NCBI GenBank assembly: GCA_946540605.1
Contig: CAMNIU010000235.1
Location: forward strand, 1 to 52,709
Length of the DNA stretch: 52,709 nucleotides
Direction of reading: 5' to 3'
From: an uncultured Treponema sp.
Lineage (GTDB): Bacteria; Spirochaetota; Spirochaetia; Treponematales; Treponemataceae
This document shows, one piece after another, positions 8,340-16,845 of this stretch. Under the pieces are notes generated by a model that saw nothing but the letters and a program-made list of their open reading frames with translations, was not told the origin of the DNA and did not search any database. Numbering within the stretch: the first letter of the stretch is position 1; each line of letters begins with the position of its first letter. The position numbers and the translations under genes are program-made.

Positions 8340-9140
8340 ATGACAAAACGATTTGTCGTTTTTTTTATTAAATTTTTAATTTCTTTATTGTTTGTTACAA
8401 GTCTGTCTGCTGAGCCATTGGATGATTTAAAGAATTTTCTTGAAATAGAAGAGGATGAGGATATTCCGGCTGAAAAGAAAATAGTATGGTTTCATACTGT
8501 TAATCCGGAACATAGCATAACCTGGGCGCAGTCCATCCCTGTTAAAAAAGATTTACGCGCTAATTCTCCTGCAGAACAGATGATTTTTGCTTATGATGCA
8601 AAAGAAGTCAGAATGGATGTTGGTTTTCAGTATCAGGCAAATCAGTTTGATTTTGCAACCCATTTTTTTTATATGCCCACATTTTATAATACCTTTCAGG
8701 CCGGTGTAGGACTTAATTATCACTTTTACCGATATTTTAATGAGTTTTCAGAAAATGATTTTATAGAAAGTCTTAGATTCCGCTGGATTCGTAATCCTGT
8801 TTTTTCTTTTGAAATTGGGGCAGGGTACATTTATAAAATAGCATCAATTGATGCAGTTAAATCCTATGCAAGCAGGATTTACAATTTTTCATATCATTTT
8901 GATTTGCTTTTGAACTGGAAGATAAAACAAATGTTTGATTTATGGTTCAGTTTAAAATTGCAGGATTATTTTGATTATCCGCTCGCATTAAGTCCGTTTT
9001 ATAAACTTGGTTTTGATGTAAAGTGCGGTTCAAATCTTGTTCTTGGGACTGATTTTTCACTTAAATTCGTGGATATGTTTTTTAGTGCCGTGTACTTAAA
9101 TCAGTCGGTAGCCAGAGTTTTCTGTAAGGTTGTATTTTGA
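8340..9140 (+). CDS. Hypothetical secreted, probably outer-membrane protein
   Basis: Signal peptide MTKRFVVFFIKFLISLLFVTSLSAE; aromatic-rich, strand-like repeats. Confidence 0.55.
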   Translation: MTKRFVVFFIKFLISLLFVTSLSAEPLDDLKNFLEIEEDEDIPAEKKIVWFHTVNPEHSITWAQSIPVKKDLRANSPAEQMIFAYDAKEVRMDVGFQYQANQFDFATHFFYMPTFYNTFQAGVGLNYHFYRYFNEFSENDFIESLRFRWIRNPVFSFEIGAGYIYKIASIDAVKSYASRIYNFSYHFDLLLNWKIKQMFDLWFSLKLQDYFDYPLALSPFYKLGFDVKCGSNLVLGTDFSLKFVDMFFSAVYLNQSVARVFCKVVF

Positions 9141-10021
9141 TGATTACAGTCAGAAGTTGTATTCGGTATATTTTAATCAGCCTTATTTCTCTGGTTCTTT
9201 TTACATCCTGTTATGGCAGCTGGAATTTCTGGTATAGCGGAAATGATGTAGATAAACGGACTGAAAATTTAAAATATCTGACAAATGACGATTCTGATTT
9301 TGCTGCTTCGAAAATATCAGATTTGCATGGTGAATATACTGTTTTAGTAATTTCTGACCCACATTTTGGTAGTAAAAGAAAGAAAATTTCTGGAGAACCT
9401 TTATTCAGATATTTAGATAATTTGAAAGCGGAACATCCTGAACTGTATCCAAAATTTATGCTTAGTCTTGGAGATTCGGTTAATATTGGGTATGAAGATC
9501 AATATAAAGAATATTTAGATTTCTGTAATAAACTGATAGAAGATTATGATATTTGCCTTATTCTAAATTCGTGTGGAAATCATGATATTTATCAAAGTCA
9601 TTGGGATAACTGGGAAAAATTCTGCTATCCGCATACTTCCTTTTATAAATTCAAAACAAAAGATCTTTCCTGGTATTGTCTTGATACAGCGTCCGGGGCG
9701 GTGGGGTTGAATCAGTATAATATTCTTATGAAGGATATTAAAAATGATTCCCGGAAAAAAATCATTTTTACGCATTATCCGTTTGTACGCTTTAATTACA
9801 ACTGTTCAAATATGGCCGAAACAACAGAACGCAATAAAATGATTTCTGATTTTGCAAAAAATAATGTCATTTGCGTTTTGGGCGGACATAATCATACCCA
9901 GACTTATGATAATTTAGGATATCCTGATTATGGGCTTCCTTCCTTTGGTTATAACGAAGTGTGGGGGCTGCTTTATGTTAATGAAGATGAAGGAACTGCA
10001 AGACTGGAATTCTGTAAATAG
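9140..10021 (+). CDS. Metallophosphoesterase lipoprotein
   Basis: Lipobox LFTSC; metallophosphoesterase motifs SDPHFG, LGDSVN, GNHD, GGHNHTQ. Start codon overlaps the upstream stop (TGATG). Confidence 0.8.
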   Translation: MITVRSCIRYILISLISLVLFTSCYGSWNFWYSGNDVDKRTENLKYLTNDDSDFAASKISDLHGEYTVLVISDPHFGSKRKKISGEPLFRYLDNLKAEHPELYPKFMLSLGDSVNIGYEDQYKEYLDFCNKLIEDYDICLILNSCGNHDIYQSHWDNWEKFCYPHTSFYKFKTKDLSWYCLDTASGAVGLNQYNILMKDIKNDSRKKIIFTHYPFVRFNYNCSNMAETTERNKMISDFAKNNVICVLGGHNHTQTYDNLGYPDYGLPSFGYNEVWGLLYVNEDEGTARLEFCK

Positions 10022-10029
10022 TTATAAGG

Positions 10030-10051
10030 TTTGAGACTGACACGTTCGAAT
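10030..10051 (-). repeat. tRNA-Arg 3'-end fragment, copy 1
   Basis: TTTGAGACTGACACGTTCGAAT matches the 3' end/T-arm of the intact tRNA-Arg at 10339-10413 in the same orientation. Confidence 0.75.
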
Positions 10052-10113
10052 CGTTATGAGTTCTTTGAATTTCAAGTTAAATAAAAAAAGTTCGTCTTCT
10101 CGACGAACTTTGG

Positions 10114-10274
10114 GTTTGAGACTGACACGATTCGCCACTACGGTCGCAAACCTCCTGTTTGCTCCCTCCGTGGCGTCTTCGTTCGCTGGCCTCACCCTCC
10201 TGGTTCGGCCTTCTAAAAAAGCCTGCGCCACTGCTCGGTTTTTTTAGAACCGCTCACTCCGCTTCGAATCGTGT
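10114..10274 (-). repeat. tRNA-Arg 3'-end fragment, copy 2, joined to a GC-rich palindromic element
   Basis: GTTTGAGACTGACACGATTCG at 10114-10134; then a palindrome-rich ~128-bp block containing TTCTAAAAAA/TTTTTTAGAA; then CTTCGAATCGTGT. Confidence 0.7.
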
Positions 10275-10338
10275 AAAGTATTCTAGAATAATCTACGTTA
10301 AATAAAAAAAACTCGACGTCTTGTCGAGTTTTAGTGTT

Positions 10339-10413
10339 TGAGACTGACACGATTCGAACGTGCGACCTCAGCCTCCGCAGGGCTGCGCTCTAATCCAACT
10401 GAGCTACAATCTC
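10339..10413 (-). tRNA. tRNA-Arg (anticodon GCG)
   Basis: Cloverleaf GAGATTG-TA-GCTC..GAGC-G-CAGCC-CTGCGGA-GGCTG-AGGTC-GCACG-TTCGAAT-CGTGT-CAGTCTC-A; no encoded CCA. Confidence 0.88.
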
Positions 10414-10445
10414 ATTCATTTTGATGTGCAGTAGAACTGCTTTCT

Positions 10446-10530
10446 CGGAAGCGACAGGAGTTGAACCTGCCCACCCCTTACGGAAGTGACGGATTAGCAA
10501 TCCGTTGTATTACCGCTCTACCACGCTTCC
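10446..10530 (-). tRNA. tRNA-Ser (anticodon GCT)
   Basis: GGAAGCG...CGCTTCC acceptor, anticodon loop TTGCTAA, long variable arm. Confidence 0.92.
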
Positions 10531-10538
10531 ATTATTAG

Positions 10539-10624
10539 CGGAGCGAGAGGGATTCGAACCCCCGGACCCGTGAAGATCAACGGTTTTCAAGACCGCCCCA
10601 GTACGACCGCTTTGGTATCGCTCC
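10539..10624 (-). tRNA. tRNA-Ser (anticodon TGA)
   Basis: GGAGCGA...TCGCTCC acceptor, anticodon loop CTTGAAA, long variable arm. Confidence 0.92.
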
Positions 10625-10790
10625 ATTAAGTGTTAGTAGGATATATGTTTTAAGCGTTTGTGTCAACAGTAAATTGCAAAAAAACTTAAAAAAATCAAAA
10701 AAATATTTTCTTGACTTTATAAGATTTGACTTTTAAATTTAATGATATATTATAGAATAAACTATTTATAATGTTTTTCGGAGGAATTGT

Positions 10791-11411
10791 ATGAAACGGT
10801 GGTATCTTTTTTCTGGTATTCTGGCGGCTCTTCTTGGTCTTCTGGTTATTATTTTCCCATCATTCTGGATTAAACTGGTTGTTGTTATTATCGGACTTGC
10901 AGCCATTGGCTACGGAGTTTACTGCCTGAAATTTACAAAGGCACTTTCTGATGATATTTATTATAAAAGAACAATTCTTATAAAAAGCATTGTAAGCATT
11001 ATTGCCGGTGTAATGGCAGTCCTTTTTCCTCTGGCAATTGGTGGTGCAGCCTGGACAGCAATGATCTGGGTACTTATCATTTATCTTCTGGCTTCTGCTG
11101 CAATTGGTTTTTATGCCGCAGCACTTCTTAAAGATTCTGGAGTTGAAAGAAAGAGATATATCATAGAAAATCTCCTGTTACTCGCAGTAGCAGTTATTCT
11201 GATTCTGATTTCTCCTCGCGCTTTAGGCAATGCAATCATCCGTCTTATTGGAATTGTAGTTCTTGTAGCCGGCATTGCGCTGATTCTCTTTGACGTTCTG
11301 ACCTCAAAAAATGAAATCAAAGCCGAAGTAATTGAAGTTAAAGAAGAAACTCCGGAAAATCACGACGGTGACGCTTCTGTTGATACCTCTGAAAACGACG
11401 GTGATTTGTAA
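10791..11411 (+). CDS. DUF308/HdeD-like small membrane protein
   Basis: Paired TM hairpins (LFSGILAALLGLLVIIFPSFWIKLVVVIIGLAAIGYGVY) with an acidic C-terminal tail. Confidence 0.65.
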   Translation: MKRWYLFSGILAALLGLLVIIFPSFWIKLVVVIIGLAAIGYGVYCLKFTKALSDDIYYKRTILIKSIVSIIAGVMAVLFPLAIGGAAWTAMIWVLIIYLLASAAIGFYAAALLKDSGVERKRYIIENLLLLAVAVILILISPRALGNAIIRLIGIVVLVAGIALILFDVLTSKNEIKAEVIEVKEETPENHDGDASVDTSENDGDL

Positions 11412-11492
11412 CCCGTTTTTATATATGAATCACTAAAAAATAATATATAGATAAATTCTGATTTATTCGGATAATTCAGATTGGACATGCCC

Positions 11493-11622
11493 GAAAAAAA
11501 CAGCCTTAGACAACATGTGTAAGGCCGCTGGCGGCCTTTGTTTTATAGCAAAGCGTTAAAAAAATTGCGAATGCAATTTTTAGCTTTACCTACTTCTCCC
11601 GTTGGCTAAGGCTGTTTTTTTC
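11493..11622 (+). other. Large branched palindromic structure upstream of thyX
   Basis: Outer GAAAAAAACAGCCTTAG(A)CAAC / GTTG(G)CTAAGGCTGTTTTTTTC; inner hairpins AAGGCCGC-TG-GCGGCCTT and AAAAATTGC-GAAT-GCAATTTTT. Confidence 0.75.
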
Positions 11623-11715
11623 AGGTACGGTCAATCAGGAGATTTCGTCCGATTGAATTCTAACAAAAATTAATGTACTATATATTCGATTATTTTATTT
11701 TTTTAGAGGATTCAT

Positions 11716-12552
11716 ATGGCACATTGTATTGTTCCCGCAGCAGAAGAAATTTTGGATAAAGAATACCCTGTATTGGACAAAGGTTTTGTACGACTTGTAG
11801 ATTATTTTGGCGGCGACCAGCGAATTGTTCAGTCGGCACGTGTTTCTTATGGTGAAGGAACAAAATCAGTAAGCCAGGATGGTGCACTTATCGATTATCT
11901 TTTGCGCCATCAGCATACATCTCCTTTTGAACAGGTTGTAATGACCTTCCACGTTAAGATGCCTATTTTCGTTGCCCGCCAGTGGGTTCGCCACCGTACA
12001 GGCCGTATGAACGAGGTTTCTGGACGTTATTCAATCATGAAAGATGAATTCTACGTTCCTGCAGAAGACAAGGTTGCTCCACAGAGTAAGGACAACAAGC
12101 AGGGGCGCGCTACAGAAGCTTTTGATAAGGCAACTGCAGACAAAATCATAAATCAGCTCGAAGAAGGACAGAAAGAAGCTTACGAAAATTACAGCGAGCT
12201 CATTGATTCAGGACTTGCACGTGAAATTGCCCGCATCAATCTTCCTCTTTCTCTTTATACAGAATTCTATTGGGAAATGGATTTGCACAATCTTTTCCAC
12301 TTCCTCAAACTGCGTCTCGACAGCCACGCTCAGTACGAAATCCGCGTTTATGCAGAAGTAATTCTTGAGATGTGTCGCAAGGTTGCTCCAATGGCAACAG
12401 AAAGCTTCATCAATCATATGAACCATGGTGTAAACTTCAGTGGCGAAGAAATGGAAGCACTCCGTGCCGTTATGGAAGGAAAGCCAAATCCTCTCGAAGG
12501 AAAGAAACTCGACCGCTTTAACGAAAAAATTAAAACCGGAGTTCAACTTTAG
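11716..12552 (+). CDS. thyX: FAD-dependent thymidylate synthase
   Basis: ThyX motif region RQWVRHRTGRMNEVSGRYS. Confidence 0.93.
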   Translation: MAHCIVPAAEEILDKEYPVLDKGFVRLVDYFGGDQRIVQSARVSYGEGTKSVSQDGALIDYLLRHQHTSPFEQVVMTFHVKMPIFVARQWVRHRTGRMNEVSGRYSIMKDEFYVPAEDKVAPQSKDNKQGRATEAFDKATADKIINQLEEGQKEAYENYSELIDSGLAREIARINLPLSLYTEFYWEMDLHNLFHFLKLRLDSHAQYEIRVYAEVILEMCRKVAPMATESFINHMNHGVNFSGEEMEALRAVMEGKPNPLEGKKLDRFNEKIKTGVQL

Positions 12553-12557
12553 AAATC

Positions 12558-12592
12558 TGTCATTATAGATGCTGAAACAAGTTCAGCATGAC
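12558..12592. repeat. TGTCAT-type palindromic repeat
   Basis: TGTCATTATAGATGCTGAAACAAGTTCAGCATGAC. Confidence 0.7.
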
Positions 12593-12597
12593 GTAAT

Positions 12598-13905
12598 ATG
12601 TATACTATGAAGAAACTTTTTGTACCTTTACTTTTCTTATTATCTCTGATATTTACATCCTGTTCCGACAAAATAATGGGCTATTCTGTCGTTCTCTGGA
12701 CAATTCCTGAGCAGCAGATAAAGAGCGGTGACATTGTTCCGGTTTACATCAAATCAAATATTTCTCATGTGTATGTAATTGGAACAGAAGGCGGTGAAAA
12801 AATAGAAGTTGCCTTGTGGCAACTTACGGAGCCTGTAAAAAAAGGTAAAGTCAAAGCCGTTGCTGCAAAATACTCAGAGAATGCTTCGACTTATGCCTCT
12901 GTAAAACTTGATGGACTTCCATGTCGTGCCGAGCCTGTAAATACAGCAAAACAGGTTTATCGTCTGCGCAAGGGTGAAGTTATAAAAATTCTTTACAAGG
13001 GAACAGGTCAGGCTCCTATGGCCGGAAAAACTGCACTTGAAGGAGACTGGTACCGGATTCTTACAGATGATGGAACTTTAGGCTGGTGTTTTTCATACAA
13101 TCTGAATCTTTATGAGACAGATGCAACCGGCCAGCGTGTTGGTGGTGCAGTAGTTGCAGAAGAGGTAGAAGATGATACCCACTGGCAGACAATTGCGGCT
13201 AACGTATGGTATCCGGATTATTTCCGTTCTATGATTGACAGCGGAAATATTGACCTTGCACTTATTCATCCGCTTTATAAATTTACAATTGACGAAGAGG
13301 GTAAAAAAGTTTCCCTCAATACAACAACAATTCACGAAAGCTGGGATTACGACGGTTATACAAAAACTGATGACAATGAATATTCGTTGAATGGTATTTC
13401 AGTTAAAATCATTTATCGACGTGCTGGCTACATTGTACTTCGATATACCGATTCGAGCGGTAAGCCACAGGATTTGAATTTCATTACAATTTCAGACAGC
13501 ATTGCTGATATTGTAAATGCAGAAAAGACTCGCCGTTCTCAAGCATATATGCAGATTTACACCCACGGTCCAATTTTCTCAAGCTCAAGCTATGGTAAGG
13601 TTGAGTTTAAGGAAGACGGTTCTTTCCGCTGGACTGGCTTTAAGCTTCTTGTTCCATCTGTAATTGATGCAGGAACAAAGAGTACGGGTTCAGCTCAGGT
13701 AAAATACTCACTTTCTAAAGATTTAGCTTCTTCTTATGATGGTGTTCTTACAATGAAGTTTGATGGAATGACACGCGAAGTAAACTTCCTTTATAAGCTG
13801 GATGGCGGTGCACTTCGTCTCGAAGATACAACAGGTGCAAACTTCAGTGGAAATCAGATTAAGAGCAGGGGCGTGAGTCCGGTTATTGTTTATCTGAAGA
13901 AATAA
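12598..13905 (+). CDS. Lipoprotein with an SH3-like domain
   Basis: Lipobox LIFTSC; SH3b-like segment (CRAEPVNTAKQVYRLRKGEVIKILYKG...GDWYRILTDDGTLGWCFSYNL). Alternative ATG at 12607. Confidence 0.7.
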   Translation: MYTMKKLFVPLLFLLSLIFTSCSDKIMGYSVVLWTIPEQQIKSGDIVPVYIKSNISHVYVIGTEGGEKIEVALWQLTEPVKKGKVKAVAAKYSENASTYASVKLDGLPCRAEPVNTAKQVYRLRKGEVIKILYKGTGQAPMAGKTALEGDWYRILTDDGTLGWCFSYNLNLYETDATGQRVGGAVVAEEVEDDTHWQTIAANVWYPDYFRSMIDSGNIDLALIHPLYKFTIDEEGKKVSLNTTTIHESWDYDGYTKTDDNEYSLNGISVKIIYRRAGYIVLRYTDSSGKPQDLNFITISDSIADIVNAEKTRRSQAYMQIYTHGPIFSSSSYGKVEFKEDGSFRWTGFKLLVPSVIDAGTKSTGSAQVKYSLSKDLASSYDGVLTMKFDGMTREVNFLYKLDGGALRLEDTTGANFSGNQIKSRGVSPVIVYLKK

Positions 13906-13910
13906 TGTGC

Positions 13911-13935
13911 GGTGGTTGAGCTTGTCGAAGCCACC
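13911..13935. repeat. GGTGG(N)CCACC palindromic repeat
   Basis: GGTGGTTGAGCTTGTCGAAGCCACC. Confidence 0.65.
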
Positions 13936-13953
13936 AGAATTCAGGATTATTAT

Positions 13954-15918
13954 ATGGCCTTTGTACAATTCTCTCAGGTGTCGCTTGCATTTGGTGACCG
14001 CGACATCTTAAAAAATGTAACAATTAACTTACAGACCGGTTCTAAGGTTGCACTAACAGGTGCCAATGGAGCCGGAAAATCAACTCTTATAAAAGTTCTT
14101 GCAGGACTTGTTCCACCGGATAGCGGAAGTCGTGCAGTTCAAAAAGAATGCCGCATTGCTTATCTGCCTCAGAGCGGACTTACCCATCATGGCTGTACCT
14201 TGCGGGAAGAAGCCGACAAAGCTTTTGAATTCGGATACGAAATGCAAAAACGTATTGATGAAATAGGTGAACAGCTGGAGCGTGGCGAAGGAAATACAGA
14301 TAACCTTGTTATGCAGCAGTCAGAACTTATTCAGAAATTGGAAGACAGCGGCTGGCATCGTCGTGATGCTGCAGCAGAATCTGTATTGCTTGGTCTTGGT
14401 TTTTCTCGTTCTGATTTTGAGCGGGATACAGCAGAGTTTTCCGGCGGATGGCAGATGCGTATTGCACTGGCAAAGGCTTTGATGCAGGGGCCTGATATTC
14501 TTTTGTTAGACGAGCCTACCAACTATCTTGATATTGAAGCACGCAGCTGGCTCGAACAGTTCCTTCAGAATTTTAAAGGCGGTTTTTTGCTTGTAAGTCA
14601 CGACCGCTATTTTCTTGATGTTACAATCAACGAGGTCTACGAACTTTTTAACGGAGACCTCAAGCGATATCCAGGAAACTTCAGTCATTATGAAAAGGTT
14701 CGCGAAGTAGAATTAAAAACTCTTATTGCTGCTTACGAACAGCAGCAGGAAGAGATAAATAAACTCGAAGATTTTATCCGCCGTTTTGGTTATAAAGCAA
14801 CAAAAGCAGCACAGGCTCAGGAATACATGAAAAAACTTGAGAAGATGGAACGAATTGAAATTCCAGAATCTCTCAAGAAAATACACTTTTCTTTTCCTCC
14901 GGCTCCGCACAGTGGCCGCCTTGTAATGCGGCTTAAGGATATAACCAAGTCTTACGACGGCAAGTTTAATGTTCTCGACAAACTGGAACTTACACTCGAA
15001 AATGGCGAACGACTTGTTGTTGCAGGACGTAACGGTGCTGGTAAGTCTACACTGCTTAGAATTATAGCCGGTCAGGACAGCGCATTTACAGGCGAAGTTG
15101 TGCCTGGTGCTGGCGTGCAGATCGGCTACTTCTCTCAGGATAATGCTGAGACTATCCGTGGTAAGGAAACAATTTTAGATTACCTCGAAGCCCGCGCACC
15201 ACTGGAACTCATTCCAAAACTGCGTGATATGCTGGGGGCTTTCCTCTTCCGTGGTGACGATGTTTATAAATCTCTCGATGTTCTTTCCGGTGGTGAAAAA
15301 TCCCGTATTGCACTTTTGCAGCTTCTGCTCAGCCCTGTAAATCTTCTTGTTCTCGATGAACCTACAAACCATCTTGATATTCATTCAAAAGACGTGCTCC
15401 TTACAGCTCTCCGCGATTTTGGCGGCACTGTAATTTTCGTTAGCCACGACCGCGGATTCATAGAACAACTTGCAACTCGTGTCCTCGAACTAAAACCTGG
15501 TCAGTTTAAGAACTATCCTGGAAATTATGAGTTCTATATGGAACAGCTGGCAAAACTTGAGACTCAAGAAGGAGGGGAAAGTCTTCCTCCCGCTTCAGCC
15601 GGCAAGCCGTCTTCCGCTGCCCCTTCTCCTAAGGGGGACACCCCCTTAAAATCCCCCGCAGATGCGGCGCTTTCCTGGGAAGAACAGAAACGTCTTGATG
15701 CCGAACGACGAAAAATAGAAAAAGAAGTTGCACGGCTTGAAGCAAAAATTACTGAACTTGAAGAAAAGAAATCTGAGTTTGAAAATAAACTGGCCGACCC
15801 GGCTGTATATTCCAATGGCGAAAAAGCAAAAGCGGTTCAGCGCGAAATCAACGAGCTTGCTGCACAAATAGACGAAACAACATTAGCCTGGGAAGCTGCT
15901 GCTGAAAAGTTGAACTGA
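13954..15918 (+). CDS. ABC-F family ATP-binding protein (Uup/YheS-like)
   Basis: Two nucleotide-binding domains (GANGAGKST, GRNGAGKST), two signature regions, LLDEPTNYLD / VLDEPTNHLD, C-terminal coiled coil. The ORF-track start at 13912 lies in a repeat; MAFVQFSQVSLAFGDRD at 13954 is more likely. Confidence 0.9.
   Translation: MAFVQFSQVSLAFGDRDILKNVTINLQTGSKVALTGANGAGKSTLIKVLAGLVPPDSGSRAVQKECRIAYLPQSGLTHHGCTLREEADKAFEFGYEMQKRIDEIGEQLERGEGNTDNLVMQQSELIQKLEDSGWHRRDAAAESVLLGLGFSRSDFERDTAEFSGGWQMRIALAKALMQGPDILLLDEPTNYLDIEARSWLEQFLQNFKGGFLLVSHDRYFLDVTINEVYELFNGDLKRYPGNFSHYEKVREVELKTLIAAYEQQQEEINKLEDFIRRFGYKATKAAQAQEYMKKLEKMERIEIPESLKKIHFSFPPAPHSGRLVMRLKDITKSYDGKFNVLDKLELTLENGERLVVAGRNGAGKSTLLRIIAGQDSAFTGEVVPGAGVQIGYFSQDNAETIRGKETILDYLEARAPLELIPKLRDMLGAFLFRGDDVYKSLDVLSGGEKSRIALLQLLLSPVNLLVLDEPTNHLDIHSKDVLLTALRDFGGTVIFVSHDRGFIEQLATRVLELKPGQFKNYPGNYEFYMEQLAKLETQEGGESLPPASAGKPSSAAPSPKGDTPLKSPADAALSWEEQKRLDAERRKIEKEVARLEAKITELEEKKSEFENKLADPAVYSNGEKAKAVQREINELAAQIDETTLAWEAAAEKLN
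15571..15675 (+). repeat. GC-rich palindromic repeat inside the ABC-F coding sequence
   Basis: GGGGAAAGTCTTCCTCCC...CCCCTTCTCCTAAGGGGGACACCCCCTTAAAATCCCCC encodes the Pro/Ser/Ala linker ESLPPASAGKPSSAAPSPKGDTPLKSPADAA. Confidence 0.7.
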
Positions 15919-15920
15919 CA

Positions 15921-16004
15921 GGCGGGGCGTTACGGGGCAGCGCCCCGTTAGAAGGGGTAGGGCGCAATGAAATGCGCCCGAGGGGAAGACTTTCCCCACA
16001 AGGA
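15921..16004 (-). repeat. Related GC-rich palindromic repeat, opposite orientation
   Basis: Reverse complement begins GGGGAAAGTCTTCCCCTCGGGCGCATTTCATTGCGCCCTACCCCTTCTAACGGGGCGCTGCCCCGTAA. Confidence 0.7.
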
Positions 16005-16010
16005 GAAAAT

Positions 16011-16718
16011 ATGGATACAGCACTTTATCTTATTCCAGTAACTTTGGGTGAAACAGAAATTTCTCAGGTTCTGCCTGCTTACAATCACGATATAATTGTA
16101 GGAATCAAGCATTTTATCGTTGAAAATATCCGCTCGGCACGCCGTTTCCTAAAGAAGGTAGAAAAATCCATAGACATAGATACTCTTACTTTTTACGAAC
16201 TGAACCGCCACACAGACCGTAAGTTTATCGGCGAATATCTGGAACCGCTCAAACGTAAAGAGCCGGTTGGAATAATCAGTGAGGCGGGCTGTCCTGCAAT
16301 TGCAGATCCTGGTGCCGACGTGGTAGCCATTGCTCAGCAGAGAGGTTATAAAGTTGTGCCTCTTGTGGGACCGTCATCAATCATAATGTCTGTAATGGGA
16401 AGTGGCTTTAATGGCCAGAGTTTTGCATTTAATGGTTATCTTCCTGTTGAAGTTCCGCAGAGAATCAAGGCTCTTAAAAAACTGGAACAGAAAGTACAGA
16501 ACGAAAATCAGACTCAGCTTTTTATTGAAACTCCTTACCGCAATGCAAAAATGATTGAAACAATTTTGAATGCACTTAATCCAAAAACAAAGCTTTGTAT
16601 TGCTGCAGGAATTACCTGTGCAGAAGAATATATCAAAACCCGCACGGTTGCTGAGTGGAAAAAAGAAAAAATTCCTGAGCTTGGAAAAATACCTGCAATT
16701 TTTGTTATTGGAAAATAG
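16011..16718 (+). CDS. SAM-dependent methyltransferase, tetrapyrrole methylase/RsmI-like family
   Basis: MDTALYLIPVTLGETE...; GIISEAGCPAIADPGADVVAIAQ; VVPLVGPSSI. AAGGAG RBS precedes the ATG at 16011. Confidence 0.8.
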   Translation: MDTALYLIPVTLGETEISQVLPAYNHDIIVGIKHFIVENIRSARRFLKKVEKSIDIDTLTFYELNRHTDRKFIGEYLEPLKRKEPVGIISEAGCPAIADPGADVVAIAQQRGYKVVPLVGPSSIIMSVMGSGFNGQSFAFNGYLPVEVPQRIKALKKLEQKVQNENQTQLFIETPYRNAKMIETILNALNPKTKLCIAAGITCAEEYIKTRTVAEWKKEKIPELGKIPAIFVIGK

Positions 16719-16751
16719 GCGATGTAATACAATTAAATTGTGTACAATCTA

Positions 16752-16780
16752 TTGACACTAATTTGTATTATTTATATACT
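16752..16780 (+). promoter_or_regulatory. Sigma70-type promoter for trxB
   Basis: TTGACA - 17 nt - TATACT. Confidence 0.7.
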
Positions 16781-16845
16781 CCAAATCAGCCGGCTAGAAA
16801 AATGCTAGAGTAATAGCGTAAAATTTGTTACAATTGGAGTATCCT

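Noticed and set aside
10022-10247. Overlapping ORFs 10022..10231 (-) and 10056..10247 (+)
   Set aside because: They lie across tRNA remnants, terminator hairpins and a palindromic repeat; no RBS or protein-like composition.
10030-10413. CRISPR-like array
   Set aside because: The repeated unit is the 3' end of a tRNA, with irregular spacing and terminator hairpins; no cas genes are present. No other CRISPR array was seen in the window.
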